A DNA stretch of 64,000 bases. It comes from Candidatus Microbacterium colombiense (lineage in GTDB: Bacteria > Actinomycetota > Actinomycetes > Actinomycetales > Microbacteriaceae). Shown here piece after piece: positions 7,594 to 16,614 of this stretch (within the stretch, counting starts at the first letter, position 1; every line of letters starts with the position of its first letter). The notes under the pieces are model-generated. The model saw only the letters and a program-made list of their open reading frames with translations, did not search any database and was not told where the DNA came from. The stretch lies in NCBI GenBank assembly GCA_029203165.1, contig CP119308.1:310001-374000 (forward strand), written 5' to 3'. A program made the translations under genes and the position numbers.

Positions 7594-8587
7594 GCTGCAT
7601 CGGGATCACGACGCTCTCGTAGGCGCGGGTGCGGTCGCTCAGACGAGCGACGGCGAGGCGGGCAGCTTGGCGTCCGAGAGCCTCGACGTCGCCCGTCACG
7701 ACGCTGATGCCCAGCACCTGAGCCCACTCCGGTTCGTCGAAGCCGATCACCGCGGGGGAAGCCCCGTCGTGATCGGAGATCTCCTCCATGACGCCGAGCA
7801 GGATGCGGTTGTTCCCGGCGACCACCGCCGTCGGCGGATGATCGAGGGCGAGCAGCTCGCGCATGCAGTCCCGCGATGACGCGACGTCGTGCGCGTCCGT
7901 GCGGAGAAGGTCTCGCCAATCGGAACCCTCACCGGGAGGGAGAGCGTCGAGCACATCGCCCATTCCGGCCAGGCGCTGCCGGTACGTGGGCAGCCAGGCG
8001 TAGTCACCGATGAATGCGATGCGGCGGTGTCCGGCTTCGATCAGATGCCGCGCCGCCAAGCGCCCGCCTTCGCGGTTGTCGAACACGACCGAGTCGGCAT
8101 CGAGATGCTCGGCCGGGCGGTCGACGAACACGACGGGGATGCCGCGGGCCTGCAGCTGCGCGTAGTCGGAGTGATCGGTCATGGCCGAGACGGTGATGAC
8201 GGCCTTGGTCTGGCGGTCGGCGAGGTCGTGGGCGACGCGTTCCTCCTGCTCGGCCGACTCGCGGGAGTTCGCGACCGAGAGGTGCATGCCCCGAGGACGG
8301 ATCTCGTCTTCGACCGCCTGCGCCAGCGCGGAGTAGAAGGGGTTGGTGAAGTCTCCCGTGATGAGCCCGATCGAATCGGCCAGGCGGCCACTGGCGAGCA
8401 GGCTGGCGGCGGCATTGCGCTGATAGTCGAGCTCGGCGGCCGCCGCGAGCACGCTCGCGAGGGTCTTCTCGCTCACGTACGACTCGCCGCCCAGGGCGCG
8501 GGATGCCGTCTTCAGGCTGACTCCGGCGCGGGCAGCCACCTGTGCGAGCGTCGGCCGCGGAGCGGTCTCGTCATCGGTGCGTGTCAT
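7556..8587 (-). CDS. LacI-family regulator, probably of the GH92 gene
   Basis: The 343-residue protein has a LacI helix-turn-helix (residues ~12-60: TLAQVAARAGVSLKTASRAL, then a hinge helix ending in SLLASGRLADSIGLI) and a periplasmic-binding-protein-like sensor domain (about 65-330) with the NPFYSAL and VVAGNNRILLGV patterns. The start at 8587 places the DNA-binding domain at its usual distance from the N-terminus. It is divergent from the GH92 gene, and a perfect 20-bp palindrome with a central CG lies in the shared intergenic region. The simplest reading is autoregulation plus control of the glycosidase by a sugar. Confidence 0.9.
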   Translation of the reverse strand: MTRTDDETAPRPTLAQVAARAGVSLKTASRALGGESYVSEKTLASVLAAAAELDYQRNAAASLLASGRLADSIGLITGDFTNPFYSALAQAVEDEIRPRGMHLSVANSRESAEQEERVAHDLADRQTKAVITVSAMTDHSDYAQLQARGIPVVFVDRPAEHLDADSVVFDNREGGRLAARHLIEAGHRRIAFIGDYAWLPTYRQRLAGMGDVLDALPPGEGSDWRDLLRTDAHDVASSRDCMRELLALDHPPTAVVAGNNRILLGVMEEISDHDGASPAVIGFDEPEWAQVLGISVVTGDVEALGRQAARLAVARLSDRTRAYESVVIPMQLISRRSTAASVG

Positions 8588-8687
8588 GCGTCCCCCTTGC
8601 CCGCCGGGGGCGGATAGCTCATTATCGCGGTCGTCCGATGCAGATGCACCTTCCCTGGATCGCGAACGCTGTGGTAGCGTCCTCATC

Positions 8688-8707
8688 ATATGACAGCGAT
8701 GTCATAT
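8688..8707. promoter_or_regulatory. LacI-type operator between LacI gene and GH92 gene
   Basis: ATATGACA and TGTCATAT flank GCGA, a perfect palindrome outside the four central bases with CG exactly at the centre, as in LacI-family operators. It lies 71 bases before the GH92 start and 101 before the LacI start. A TAGCGT (8675-8680) just upstream may be the GH92 -10. Confidence 0.75.
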
Positions 8708-8777
8708 CGTCACGCGGTCTCATCGGAAGGCCCGCGGCAGACGGACGACACACAGCAGTGGAGTTTGAGGAGCAACC

Positions 8778-11700
8778 ATGAGGGTCCCCAGCCCGAGCAA
8801 TCAACGCCCCGCGCGCCGATCATGGGCAGCGGCCGGCGTCGCCCTGACGGTGGGCATGGCCATGCTGACGCCGGTGCAGGCATCAGCGGCCGCAGGATCG
8901 ACATTCTCGTCATCCTTCGAGACCGGCGACGCCGCACCCGTGCTGACCGGCACCGGAAAGGCGGTCAACGTCACCGGCAGCCAGTTCGCGCCGGGCAGCG
9001 TGCTCAGCGGCGTCACCGCGGTGACGGCATCCGCTCAGAACACCCCGAACGAAGCCGCCACCTTCGTCGCCGACGGCAATGCCTCGTCGAAGTGGCTCGC
9101 CTTCACGAACAAGGCGTGGGTGCAGTACCAGCTCGCGGCTCCGCAGCCGATGGTGCGCTACATCCTCACCTCCGGCAACGACGAGCCCGACCGCGACCCC
9201 AAGGACTTCCGCGTGCAGGGCTCGAACAACGGCACCGACTGGGTGACCGTCGACGAGCGCAGCGGCGAGCTGTTCACGGGCCGCGGCGAGACGCGCTCCT
9301 TCACGCTCGCCACCGCGAGCACCGCCTACACGTACTACCGCCTCGATGTGCTCGCGACGAAGACGCCGAGCAAGAACATCGTGCAGCTGGCCGGCTGGGA
9401 GCCGATCGCCGTCGACGGCGCGACTCCGGAGCCCGCAGACCTCAAGCTGCAGATCGGCAACGGGCCCACCAGCTCCGACACCGCCAAGACGGGCGTGGGC
9501 TTCACCGGCACGAAGGCGCTGCAGTACACCGGGCGCCACCTCGACGCCGGGCCCGCCTCCTCGACGAGCGTGCTGTACGACGACGCCGGCATCGCGCTCG
9601 ACGACGACAGCCAGCTGTCGTACCTCGTCTTCCCCAACCTCGACGGTGAGCAGACCTACGCCGCCACCTTCGTCGCGGTCGACCTGACCTTCGACGACGG
9701 CACGACGCTCTCCACCAGTGGCGCCGTCGACTCCTACGGCTACGGCGCGAGCGCCCGCCAGCAGGGCCAGGCCAACGTGCTGTGGCCGAACCAGTGGAAC
9801 AAGGTGACGGTCGACCTCGGCCAGTTCGCCGGACGCACGGTCGACGACATCCTCTTCACCTACGACCACCCCGGCACCGACGTCAAGGGCGTCGAGGTGC
9901 CCACCGGTGAGACCGCCTTCAGCGGCTGGCTCGACGACGTCGCGATCGGTGCGGCCGAAGAGCTCGACACCTCCGACGGACTCGTGTCGTACGTCGACAC
10001 CCGCCGCGGCACGAACTCGACCGGCGGCTTCTCGCGCGGCAACAACCTGCCGGCGACCGCCTGGCCGAACGGGTTCAACTTCATCACTCCGATGACGAAC
10101 GCCGACAACGTGGGCACGATCTACCAGTACCAGCGGGCGAACACCGCGCAGAACCTGCCGGCACTCAACGGCATCGGCTTCTCGCACCAGCCCAGCATCT
10201 GGATGGGTGACCGCAACCAGATCGCCGTGCTTCCCGCCGCGAATGCCAACCCCACGTCGTCGTTGAACGACCGCAAGCTCACGTTCCACCACGAGAACGA
10301 GACCGCGCGGCCCGACATCTACGGCGTCGAGTTCGACAACGGCATCAACACCGAGGTCACCGCGACCGACCACGGCGCGATCTATCGCTTCGAGTTCACC
10401 GGCGACGCCAGCTCCGTGCTTATCGACCAGCTCGTGAATAACTCGAAGCTCACCGTCTCCGGCGACACCGTCTCAGGATGGGTCGACGGCGGCTCCGGCT
10501 GGCCCGGTCGCACACGCATGTTCGTGTACGGCACGTTCGACCGCCAGCCCACCGCATCCGGCGCCACCACCCGTGGTGACCGCAACGGCACCGCGCGCTA
10601 CGCGGCGTTCGACACGACGACCGACCGCACGGTAGAGCTGCGCCTGTCGTCGTCGTTCATCTCGCAGGATCAGGCGAAGGCCAACCACGGCTTCGAGCTC
10701 GAGGGCGTCTCGTTCGACCGCGCTCACAAGGCCGTTCGCGATGCGTGGAACGAGCGACTCAGCGTCGTGCACGACGTGAAGGGCGCGAGCGACACCCAGC
10801 TCGTCACCCTCTATTCGAGCCTCTACCGCCTGAACCTCTACCCCAACTCGCAGTTCGAGAACACGGGAACGGCCACCAAGCCGGTCTACAAGTACGCCAG
10901 CCCCGTCTCCGCCACCAGCGGATCGGCGAGCGACACCCAGACCAACGCCAAGATCGTCGACGGCAAGATCTATGTCAACAACGGTTTCTGGGACACGTAC
11001 CGCACCGCCTGGCCGCTCTACTCGCTGCTCTACCCCGACGTGACCGAGGAACTGGTCGACGGCTTCGTGCAGCAGTACCGTGACGGCGGATGGGTCGCGC
11101 GCTGGTCCTCCCCCGGCTACGCCGACCTGATGACGGGCACGAGCTCCGACGTCGCCTTCGCCGACGCCTACCTCGCAGGTGCGCTCAGCACCGACACCGC
11201 GCTCGAGGCCTACGACGCGGCGGTCAAGAACGCCACCGTGCTCCCGGCATCCAACGCCGTCGGACGCAAGGGACTCGGCCAGTCGATCTTCCTCGGCTAC
11301 ACCGAGGCGAGCACGCACGAGAGTGCATCGTGGGGTCTCGAGGGCTACATCAACGACTTCGGCATCGCCGAGATGGCCAAGGCGCTCTCGGAGGACCCGA
11401 AGACGCCGAAGGACCGTGTCGCGCAGCTGAAGGAGGAAGCGACCTACTTCGAGGCACGTGCCGAGCACTACGTCGAGATGTACAACCCCGAAGCGGGCAC
11501 GTTCACCTCGCGCAACGCCGATGGCAGCTGGACCGCCGGGGCGGACTTCGACAAGAAGGCGTGGGGCGGTGCCTTCACCGAGGCCAGCGCCTGGACGTTC
11601 GGGTTCCACGCCCCGCACGATGTCGACGGTCTGGCCGCGCTCTACGGCGGACGCCAGGGACTCGTCGACGTGATGCACGACTTCCTCACCACCCGTGAGA

Positions 11701-14700
11701 AGGCCGACCACTCCGGCATCCACGAAGCACGTGAGGCTCGCGATGTGCGACTGGGCATGCTCGGCATGTCGAACCAGATCGCGCACCACATCCCCTACGT
11801 GCTCGCCGAGGCGGGCGACCCCTCGGGGGCGCAGGAGCTCATCCGCGACATCCAGGACCGTCTGTTCGTCGGATCCGACATCGGCCAGGGCTACCCGGGC
11901 GACGAGGACAACGGCGAGTTCTCGGCCTGGTACGTCTTCTCGGCGCTGGGCTTCTACCCGCTCGAGGTCGGATCGGGGAACTACACGATCGGCACGCCGC
12001 TGTTCGACAGCGCGACGCTCTCGATCGGTGACACCGACCTGGTCATCAACGCACCCGGTGCGTCGGCGGGCAAGGACTACGTCGCAGGCGTCAGCATCAA
12101 CGGCACCGCCATCGACCAGACGACCTTCGACGGCGACCTGGTGCGCGAGGGAGGAACGCTCGACTTCACGATGAGCGCGACACCGTCCGCCTGGGGCGCG
12201 AAGGATCTGGGCGAGAGGCTCGACGTGCCCACCACACTCGTCGACGCCACCAAGGTCGGCCGGGGAACCCTCACGGCGACCGACGGCACTCCCGTCGGTT
12301 CGCTGATCGACGACAACATGACCTCGAAGGTGACGTTCGCGGGCGACTCGACCGAGTTGCTGTGGACCTCGCAGTCGGGACCCGTCTCGATCGGTCAGTA
12401 CACGCTGACCAGCGCTGCCAAGGCGGATGCTCCGTCGAGCTGGACGCTCGAGGGCTCGGTCGACGGCAAGACCTGGACCGAGATCGACAGCCGCGAGGGC
12501 GAATCGTTCACGTGGGATTCGCAGACCCGGCCGTTCTCGGCGCAGAGTCAGGACGGCTACACGAGCGTGAAGTTGACGCTCACGTCATCGAGTGCGGCGC
12601 TGTCGCTCTCGGAGGTCGAACTGTTCGCCTCGGCCTCGGCCGCTGACGGGCTCGCGATCTCGGCCGGTGCGCCGCAGCGCGTGAAGGTCGACACCGCGTT
12701 CACCGGATCCCTGGCGACGATCGTGGGAACCGAGACGGATGCCGCCGGCTACACCGTCACGGTCGACTACGGCGACGGCACCGAGCAGACCGACGTGAAG
12801 CTCGCGAAGGACGACCTCGGCGGGTGGAAGGTGAGCGCACCGCACACCTTCACGGCTCCGGGAACGTACTCGGCGGCCATCACGGTGCGCGACTCGAACG
12901 GCGCAGTGGCTCAGACCACGGCATCGGTGACGGTCTACCGCGATGAGACGCTGGTCGGCGCCTTCAACAACGTCTGCATCGGCGACCTCGATGTCACCGC
13001 GGCGAACTGCGACTCGCAGGGTCACGGCTACTTCCGCGACAAGCTCGTCGCCGACGGCTTCGTGCAGGGCGAGACCCTGACGATCCCTGGTACCGAGCTG
13101 ACGTACGACCTGCCGGAGGTGGCACCGGGCGCGCCCGACAACATCACCGGTGAGGGTCAGACCGTGCGCATCTCGCTCGGAGACGGTGCGAAGAAGCTCT
13201 CGTTCATCGGAACCGCGACCGAGAGCAACCGTGACTCGGAGGCCGTGCTGCACTTCACCGACGGGACGGAGCAGCGCGTGCTGATCAGCCTCGGCGACTG
13301 GGTCGGCGCATCGGGGAACCCCTACGAGGGCAACACGGTGCTCACCATCTCGGAGGGACGCCTCTCCGGGACGGGCGCGGAGTCGAGCATCAAGAACACG
13401 GCGATCTACGCCACCGCACCGGTCACGATCGATGTGGATGACGTGGGTGCCCCGAAGGTCGTCGAGTCGCTGACGATGCCGAAGGAGGCGGGTTCGTTGA
13501 ACGACGGACGCGTGCACATCTTCGCCATCGCGTCGGACGGCGACCGTGCCGCTGCTGCGCCGCTGAGCGTCACGGCAGGCACCGTGTCGGGTCAGATCAC
13601 GGGCGAGGAGTTCGACGCGACGCTCGCCACGGTCACCGGCGGCGCCGGAGACACCACCGCGACGGTCAACTGGGGCGATGGTTCGGCCATCACCGCGGTC
13701 GAGGTCGTCGACGGAGTCGTCGCTTCCAGCCACACCTACGCCACGGCGGGCACCTTCACGGTGACGGTCACGGCGGACGACGGTGTGCAGTCGGCCGCGA
13801 AGACGCTCGAGATCGTGGTCGAGGATCCGGAGCCCAGCTACACGCCGGAGATCACGGCACCGGAGCAGGCGCGTCCCGGCGACACGGTGGAGATCACCGG
13901 TACCGGCTTCGCACCCGATGAGAACGTCTCGATCCGTATCGACGACGAGGAGCCGGTGGTCGTGGAGGCCGACGGCGACGGCGGCATCCGCGGTGACATC
14001 ATCGTGCCGGAGGATGCCGTGGATGGCGATCACCCCGTGGTGGCGCTCGGCGACGTCTCGAACGTCGAAGCGAGAGCGTCTCTCCGGGTCACCGCCGAGG
14101 CCTCGACGCCGCAGAGCACCTCGGTCACGCTGGCCGCGGGCTCCGACGACCCGGTCGCCGGTGAGTCGATCGCACTGACGGCGACGGTCACCCCGGCCGG
14201 CGCCGCGGGCAAGGTCGACTTCCTCGAAGGCAGCACCATCGTCGGATCGGCGACGGTCACGGCCGGAACCGCGACGGCCGACGTGCTGATCGCGACCTCG
14301 GGAAGCCACACGTTCGTCGCCCGGTTCGTGCCGTCCGACCCGGATGCGTACCGCGGCTCCGAGTCGTCGCCCCTCACGCTCGACGTCCGTGGCACCCCGG
14401 TGCTCGAGGCAGAGGTCGTGCTCGGTGTGAAGAGCGTGGTGCAGGGTGGAAGCCTGGAGGTGACCGGCCGCGGCTTCGCCTCGGGCGAGAAGGTCACCAT
14501 CACGCTGCACTCCGACCCGATCCGCCTCGGTGAGGTCACGGCAGACGGAACCGGAGCATTCCGGGTCACCGTGACCGTGCCGGCATCCGCACCGGTGGGC
14601 GCCCACACGCTCATCGTCGAGGGCGCGGACTCCGGTCTGAGCGCCGAGGCTGCACTGCGGGTGACCGCGGCAGCCGGCGGTGGCGACGGTCTGGCCGGAA

Positions 14701-14798
14701 CGGGAGGCGCGATCCCCGTCGTGCTCATCTCCCTGGTGCTGATGCTGCTCGCCGCAGGTGGCGTGCTGGTCATCCGCCGACGCCGAGTGGAGTCCTGA
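8778..14798 (+). CDS. Secreted, sortase-anchored GH92 glycosidase, multidomain
   Basis: The 2006-residue exoenzyme probably removes alpha-mannose-type residues from glycans at the cell surface. In order it has a signal peptide (1-~40), an F5/8-type-C/CBM32-like domain (~75-195), a lectin-like region (~210-390) and a GH92 domain from about 402 to ~1120. The GH92 signatures are NNGFWDTYRTAWPL, WGLEGYINDFG (E855 at the usual acid position), and GDEDNGEFSAWYVFSALGFYP (from G1041). Then come a second F5/8-C domain (~1150-1290), PKD (~1310-1395), a beta-rich region (~1400-1590), PKD (~1600-1680) and three Ig-like repeats (~1695-1970). The tail is LAGTG (1972-1976), a hydrophobic helix and RRRRVES. 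GAGGAG precedes the ATG. Control by the divergent LacI is likely. Exact glycan unknown. Confidence 0.93.
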   Translation: MRVPSPSNQRPARRSWAAAGVALTVGMAMLTPVQASAAAGSTFSSSFETGDAAPVLTGTGKAVNVTGSQFAPGSVLSGVTAVTASAQNTPNEAATFVADGNASSKWLAFTNKAWVQYQLAAPQPMVRYILTSGNDEPDRDPKDFRVQGSNNGTDWVTVDERSGELFTGRGETRSFTLATASTAYTYYRLDVLATKTPSKNIVQLAGWEPIAVDGATPEPADLKLQIGNGPTSSDTAKTGVGFTGTKALQYTGRHLDAGPASSTSVLYDDAGIALDDDSQLSYLVFPNLDGEQTYAATFVAVDLTFDDGTTLSTSGAVDSYGYGASARQQGQANVLWPNQWNKVTVDLGQFAGRTVDDILFTYDHPGTDVKGVEVPTGETAFSGWLDDVAIGAAEELDTSDGLVSYVDTRRGTNSTGGFSRGNNLPATAWPNGFNFITPMTNADNVGTIYQYQRANTAQNLPALNGIGFSHQPSIWMGDRNQIAVLPAANANPTSSLNDRKLTFHHENETARPDIYGVEFDNGINTEVTATDHGAIYRFEFTGDASSVLIDQLVNNSKLTVSGDTVSGWVDGGSGWPGRTRMFVYGTFDRQPTASGATTRGDRNGTARYAAFDTTTDRTVELRLSSSFISQDQAKANHGFELEGVSFDRAHKAVRDAWNERLSVVHDVKGASDTQLVTLYSSLYRLNLYPNSQFENTGTATKPVYKYASPVSATSGSASDTQTNAKIVDGKIYVNNGFWDTYRTAWPLYSLLYPDVTEELVDGFVQQYRDGGWVARWSSPGYADLMTGTSSDVAFADAYLAGALSTDTALEAYDAAVKNATVLPASNAVGRKGLGQSIFLGYTEASTHESASWGLEGYINDFGIAEMAKALSEDPKTPKDRVAQLKEEATYFEARAEHYVEMYNPEAGTFTSRNADGSWTAGADFDKKAWGGAFTEASAWTFGFHAPHDVDGLAALYGGRQGLVDVMHDFLTTREKADHSGIHEAREARDVRLGMLGMSNQIAHHIPYVLAEAGDPSGAQELIRDIQDRLFVGSDIGQGYPGDEDNGEFSAWYVFSALGFYPLEVGSGNYTIGTPLFDSATLSIGDTDLVINAPGASAGKDYVAGVSINGTAIDQTTFDGDLVREGGTLDFTMSATPSAWGAKDLGERLDVPTTLVDATKVGRGTLTATDGTPVGSLIDDNMTSKVTFAGDSTELLWTSQSGPVSIGQYTLTSAAKADAPSSWTLEGSVDGKTWTEIDSREGESFTWDSQTRPFSAQSQDGYTSVKLTLTSSSAALSLSEVELFASASAADGLAISAGAPQRVKVDTAFTGSLATIVGTETDAAGYTVTVDYGDGTEQTDVKLAKDDLGGWKVSAPHTFTAPGTYSAAITVRDSNGAVAQTTASVTVYRDETLVGAFNNVCIGDLDVTAANCDSQGHGYFRDKLVADGFVQGETLTIPGTELTYDLPEVAPGAPDNITGEGQTVRISLGDGAKKLSFIGTATESNRDSEAVLHFTDGTEQRVLISLGDWVGASGNPYEGNTVLTISEGRLSGTGAESSIKNTAIYATAPVTIDVDDVGAPKVVESLTMPKEAGSLNDGRVHIFAIASDGDRAAAAPLSVTAGTVSGQITGEEFDATLATVTGGAGDTTATVNWGDGSAITAVEVVDGVVASSHTYATAGTFTVTVTADDGVQSAAKTLEIVVEDPEPSYTPEITAPEQARPGDTVEITGTGFAPDENVSIRIDDEEPVVVEADGDGGIRGDIIVPEDAVDGDHPVVALGDVSNVEARASLRVTAEASTPQSTSVTLAAGSDDPVAGESIALTATVTPAGAAGKVDFLEGSTIVGSATVTAGTATADVLIATSGSHTFVARFVPSDPDAYRGSESSPLTLDVRGTPVLEAEVVLGVKSVVQGGSLEVTGRGFASGEKVTITLHSDPIRLGEVTADGTGAFRVTVTVPASAPVGAHTLIVEGADSGLSAEAALRVTAAAGGGDGLAGTGGAIPVVLISLVLMLLAAGGVLVIRRRRVES

Positions 14799-14815
14799 CC
14801 CCCGCAGGTCTTCAC

Positions 14816-14857
14816 CGACGAAGCCGCTCACCCCTCCTCGGGTGGGCGGCTTCGTCG
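14816..14857. terminator. Bidirectional terminator between GH92 and M24 genes
   Basis: An 18-bp stem (CGACGAAGCCGCTCACCC with the matching strand ending GGCGGCTTCGTCG) with a CTCCTC loop lies between the two convergent stop codons (14798 and 14872). T-rich tails are weak, as usual in high-GC genomes. Confidence 0.8.
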
Positions 14858-14871
14858 TTCCGTGCGCTGCG

Positions 14872-15987
14872 TCAGACGATGGTGAGGGTGTGCGGGGCGA
14901 CGTTCAGGCGCTCGCAGCCGTCGGCCGTGAGCACCACGATGTCTTCGATGCGGGAGCCCCATTCGCCGGCGAAGTAGACACCGGGCTCGATGCTGAAGGC
15001 CATGCCCTCGCGCAGCACCAGGTCGTTGCCCGGCGCGATGTAGGGCTCCTCGTGCACCGAGACGCCGATGCCGTGACCCGTGCGGTGCAGGAAGGCGTCG
15101 CCCAGTCCCGCGTCGGCGAGCACGGTGCGGGCGGCTGCGTCGACGTCGGATGCCGTGGCACCGGGCCGCGCCGCATCCACCGCGGCCTGCTGCGCTCGCA
15201 CGAGCACCGCGATCCGTTCGGCGGCGGCGGGGTCGGGGGTGCCGACCGCATAGGTGCGGGTGCTGTCGGAGTTGTAGCCGCTGGGCACGGCCCCGCCGAT
15301 GTCGACGACGACGATCTCGCCGGACCGGATGACGCGGTCCGAGACCTCATGGTGCGGATCCGCGCCGTTCGGGCCGGAGCCGACGATCACGAACTCGACG
15401 CTGCGATGTCCCTCGGCGACGATGGCCTCGGCGATGTCGGCGGCGACCTCGCGCTCCGTGCGTCCGGCCCGCAGCCACTCCGGCACCCGCCGGTGCACGC
15501 GATCGATCGCTTCACCGGCGCGCCGCAGTTCCGCGATCTCGGCGGCATCCTTGATCATGCGTCCCTCGCGCAGCACGGGGGTCGCGAGCTCGATCCGCAC
15601 GTCCAGCCGCTCCGCGAGCGGGATCACATGCAGCGCGGGCAGGGCATCGGACACCGCGACTCGCGTGCCACCTCCGACGGCATCCGCGACCAGGTCGTAG
15701 GGGTTCTCACCGTCGACCCAGTCGGCGATGCGCAAACCCAGCGCGCCGACGGCGGTGGATCGCACCTTCGCGAGTTCCATGCGCGGCACCACGACCGTGG
15801 GTGTGAGATCGGGTCCGAGGACGAGTGCGGTGAGGCGCTCGATCGTGTCGCCCTCGACGCCGACCAGGTACTGCAGGTCGGGTCCGGGGCCCACGATGAC
15901 GGCGTCGAGCCCGGCTTCGGCGGCGAGGGCCGCGGCACGATCGAGACGGGCGGAATACACGGCGGAGGCGAAGGGCGGAGTGGTCAC
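14872..15987 (-). CDS. M24-family Xaa-Pro aminopeptidase-like metallopeptidase
   Basis: The 371-residue cytoplasmic protein combines a creatinase N-terminal domain (~1-125) with a pita-bread M24 domain (~135-370). All five metal ligands appear in order: Asp in VVVDIGG, Asp in SDSTRT, His in RTGHGIG, Glu in SIEPGVY and Glu in RIEDIVV. It probably cleaves Xaa-Pro bonds in small peptides. The start is GTG at 15987 because the N-terminus (TTPPFASAVYSARL) then fits the family; upstream translation is not family-like and no strong ribosome site is seen, so a leaderless start is possible. It is convergent with GH92. Confidence 0.9.
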   Translation of the reverse strand: MTTPPFASAVYSARLDRAAALAAEAGLDAVIVGPGPDLQYLVGVEGDTIERLTALVLGPDLTPTVVVPRMELAKVRSTAVGALGLRIADWVDGENPYDLVADAVGGGTRVAVSDALPALHVIPLAERLDVRIELATPVLREGRMIKDAAEIAELRRAGEAIDRVHRRVPEWLRAGRTEREVAADIAEAIVAEGHRSVEFVIVGSGPNGADPHHEVSDRVIRSGEIVVVDIGGAVPSGYNSDSTRTYAVGTPDPAAAERIAVLVRAQQAAVDAARPGATASDVDAAARTVLADAGLGDAFLHRTGHGIGVSVHEEPYIAPGNDLVLREGMAFSIEPGVYFAGEWGSRIEDIVVLTADGCERLNVAPHTLTIV

Positions 15988-16049
15988 GGCATCCACGCTA
16001 CTGCGGGGTTCCGGCCGTGTCTGCGCCTGTCTGCTCCGACCGCCGATCG

Positions 16050-16496
16050 TCAGCTGATGGCGAGACGAATGCGCTCCGTGAGAAGTTTCCGGTTCGCGGA
16101 TGTCAAGTCCAGGATGGCGTAGGCGGTGGGCCACATCGTGCCCTCGTCGAGGTTCGAGATCGGCTCGAAGCCGAACGTGCCGTAGCGCACCTTGAACTTG
16201 CTGGCCGGTTGGAAGAAGCACAGCACCTTGCCGTCACGGCCCCAGGCGGGCATGCCGTAGTAGGTGCGAGGCACGAGTTCGGGCGCCACCTCCGAGACGA
16301 GGGCGTGCAGGTCGGATGCCAGCGTCTGATCCTCGGCGGTGAGCTTCTCGATGGCCGCCTTGATGTCGGCCTCGCCTGCGGCGCGCAGCTCCTCCGGCGA
16401 CTGCTTGGCGCGCGAGCGGCGGGTCTTGGCCTCCTTGGCGGCAGCCTGCATGGCCTCGCGCTCTTCGGCGGTGAAGTTCTTGGTGTCCTCGGCCAT
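16050..16496 (-). CDS. DUF1801 / YdhG-like protein
   Basis: The 148-residue protein has a lysine/alanine-rich N-terminal helix (1-50) and a DUF1801 domain (~55-145) with the signature VPRTYYGMPAWGRDGKVLCFFQP followed by YGTFGFEP. The family includes small proteins of the Bacillus frataxin-like (Fra/YdhG) group, but the physiological role is poorly defined. GAGAGGATG precedes the ATG. It lies between the M24 peptidase (same strand, 62 bases downstream) and a divergent amidohydrolase. Confidence 0.85.
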   Translation of the reverse strand: MAEDTKNFTAEEREAMQAAAKEAKTRRSRAKQSPEELRAAGEADIKAAIEKLTAEDQTLASDLHALVSEVAPELVPRTYYGMPAWGRDGKVLCFFQPASKFKVRYGTFGFEPISNLDEGTMWPTAYAILDLTSANRKLLTERIRLAIS

Positions 16497-16614
16497 GGTG
16501 CATCCTCTCGGCGGTGGGTGTGGGATTCAGCGTACGGATGCCGCGCCCCGCCGCGCTTCTCGATTCGTGATCGATCCCGTGGCCGGCCGCGCCCGTCCCT
16601 GCCAGACTGACGCC

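Noticed and set aside
12585..14831. 748-codon open frame antisense to the GH92 gene
   Set aside because: Arginine/aspartate-rich low-complexity translation, no ribosome site and exact overlap with a well-supported gene; typical mirror frame in high-GC DNA. The same applies to long antisense frames at 16234-18354, 10473-11789 and 51458-53668.
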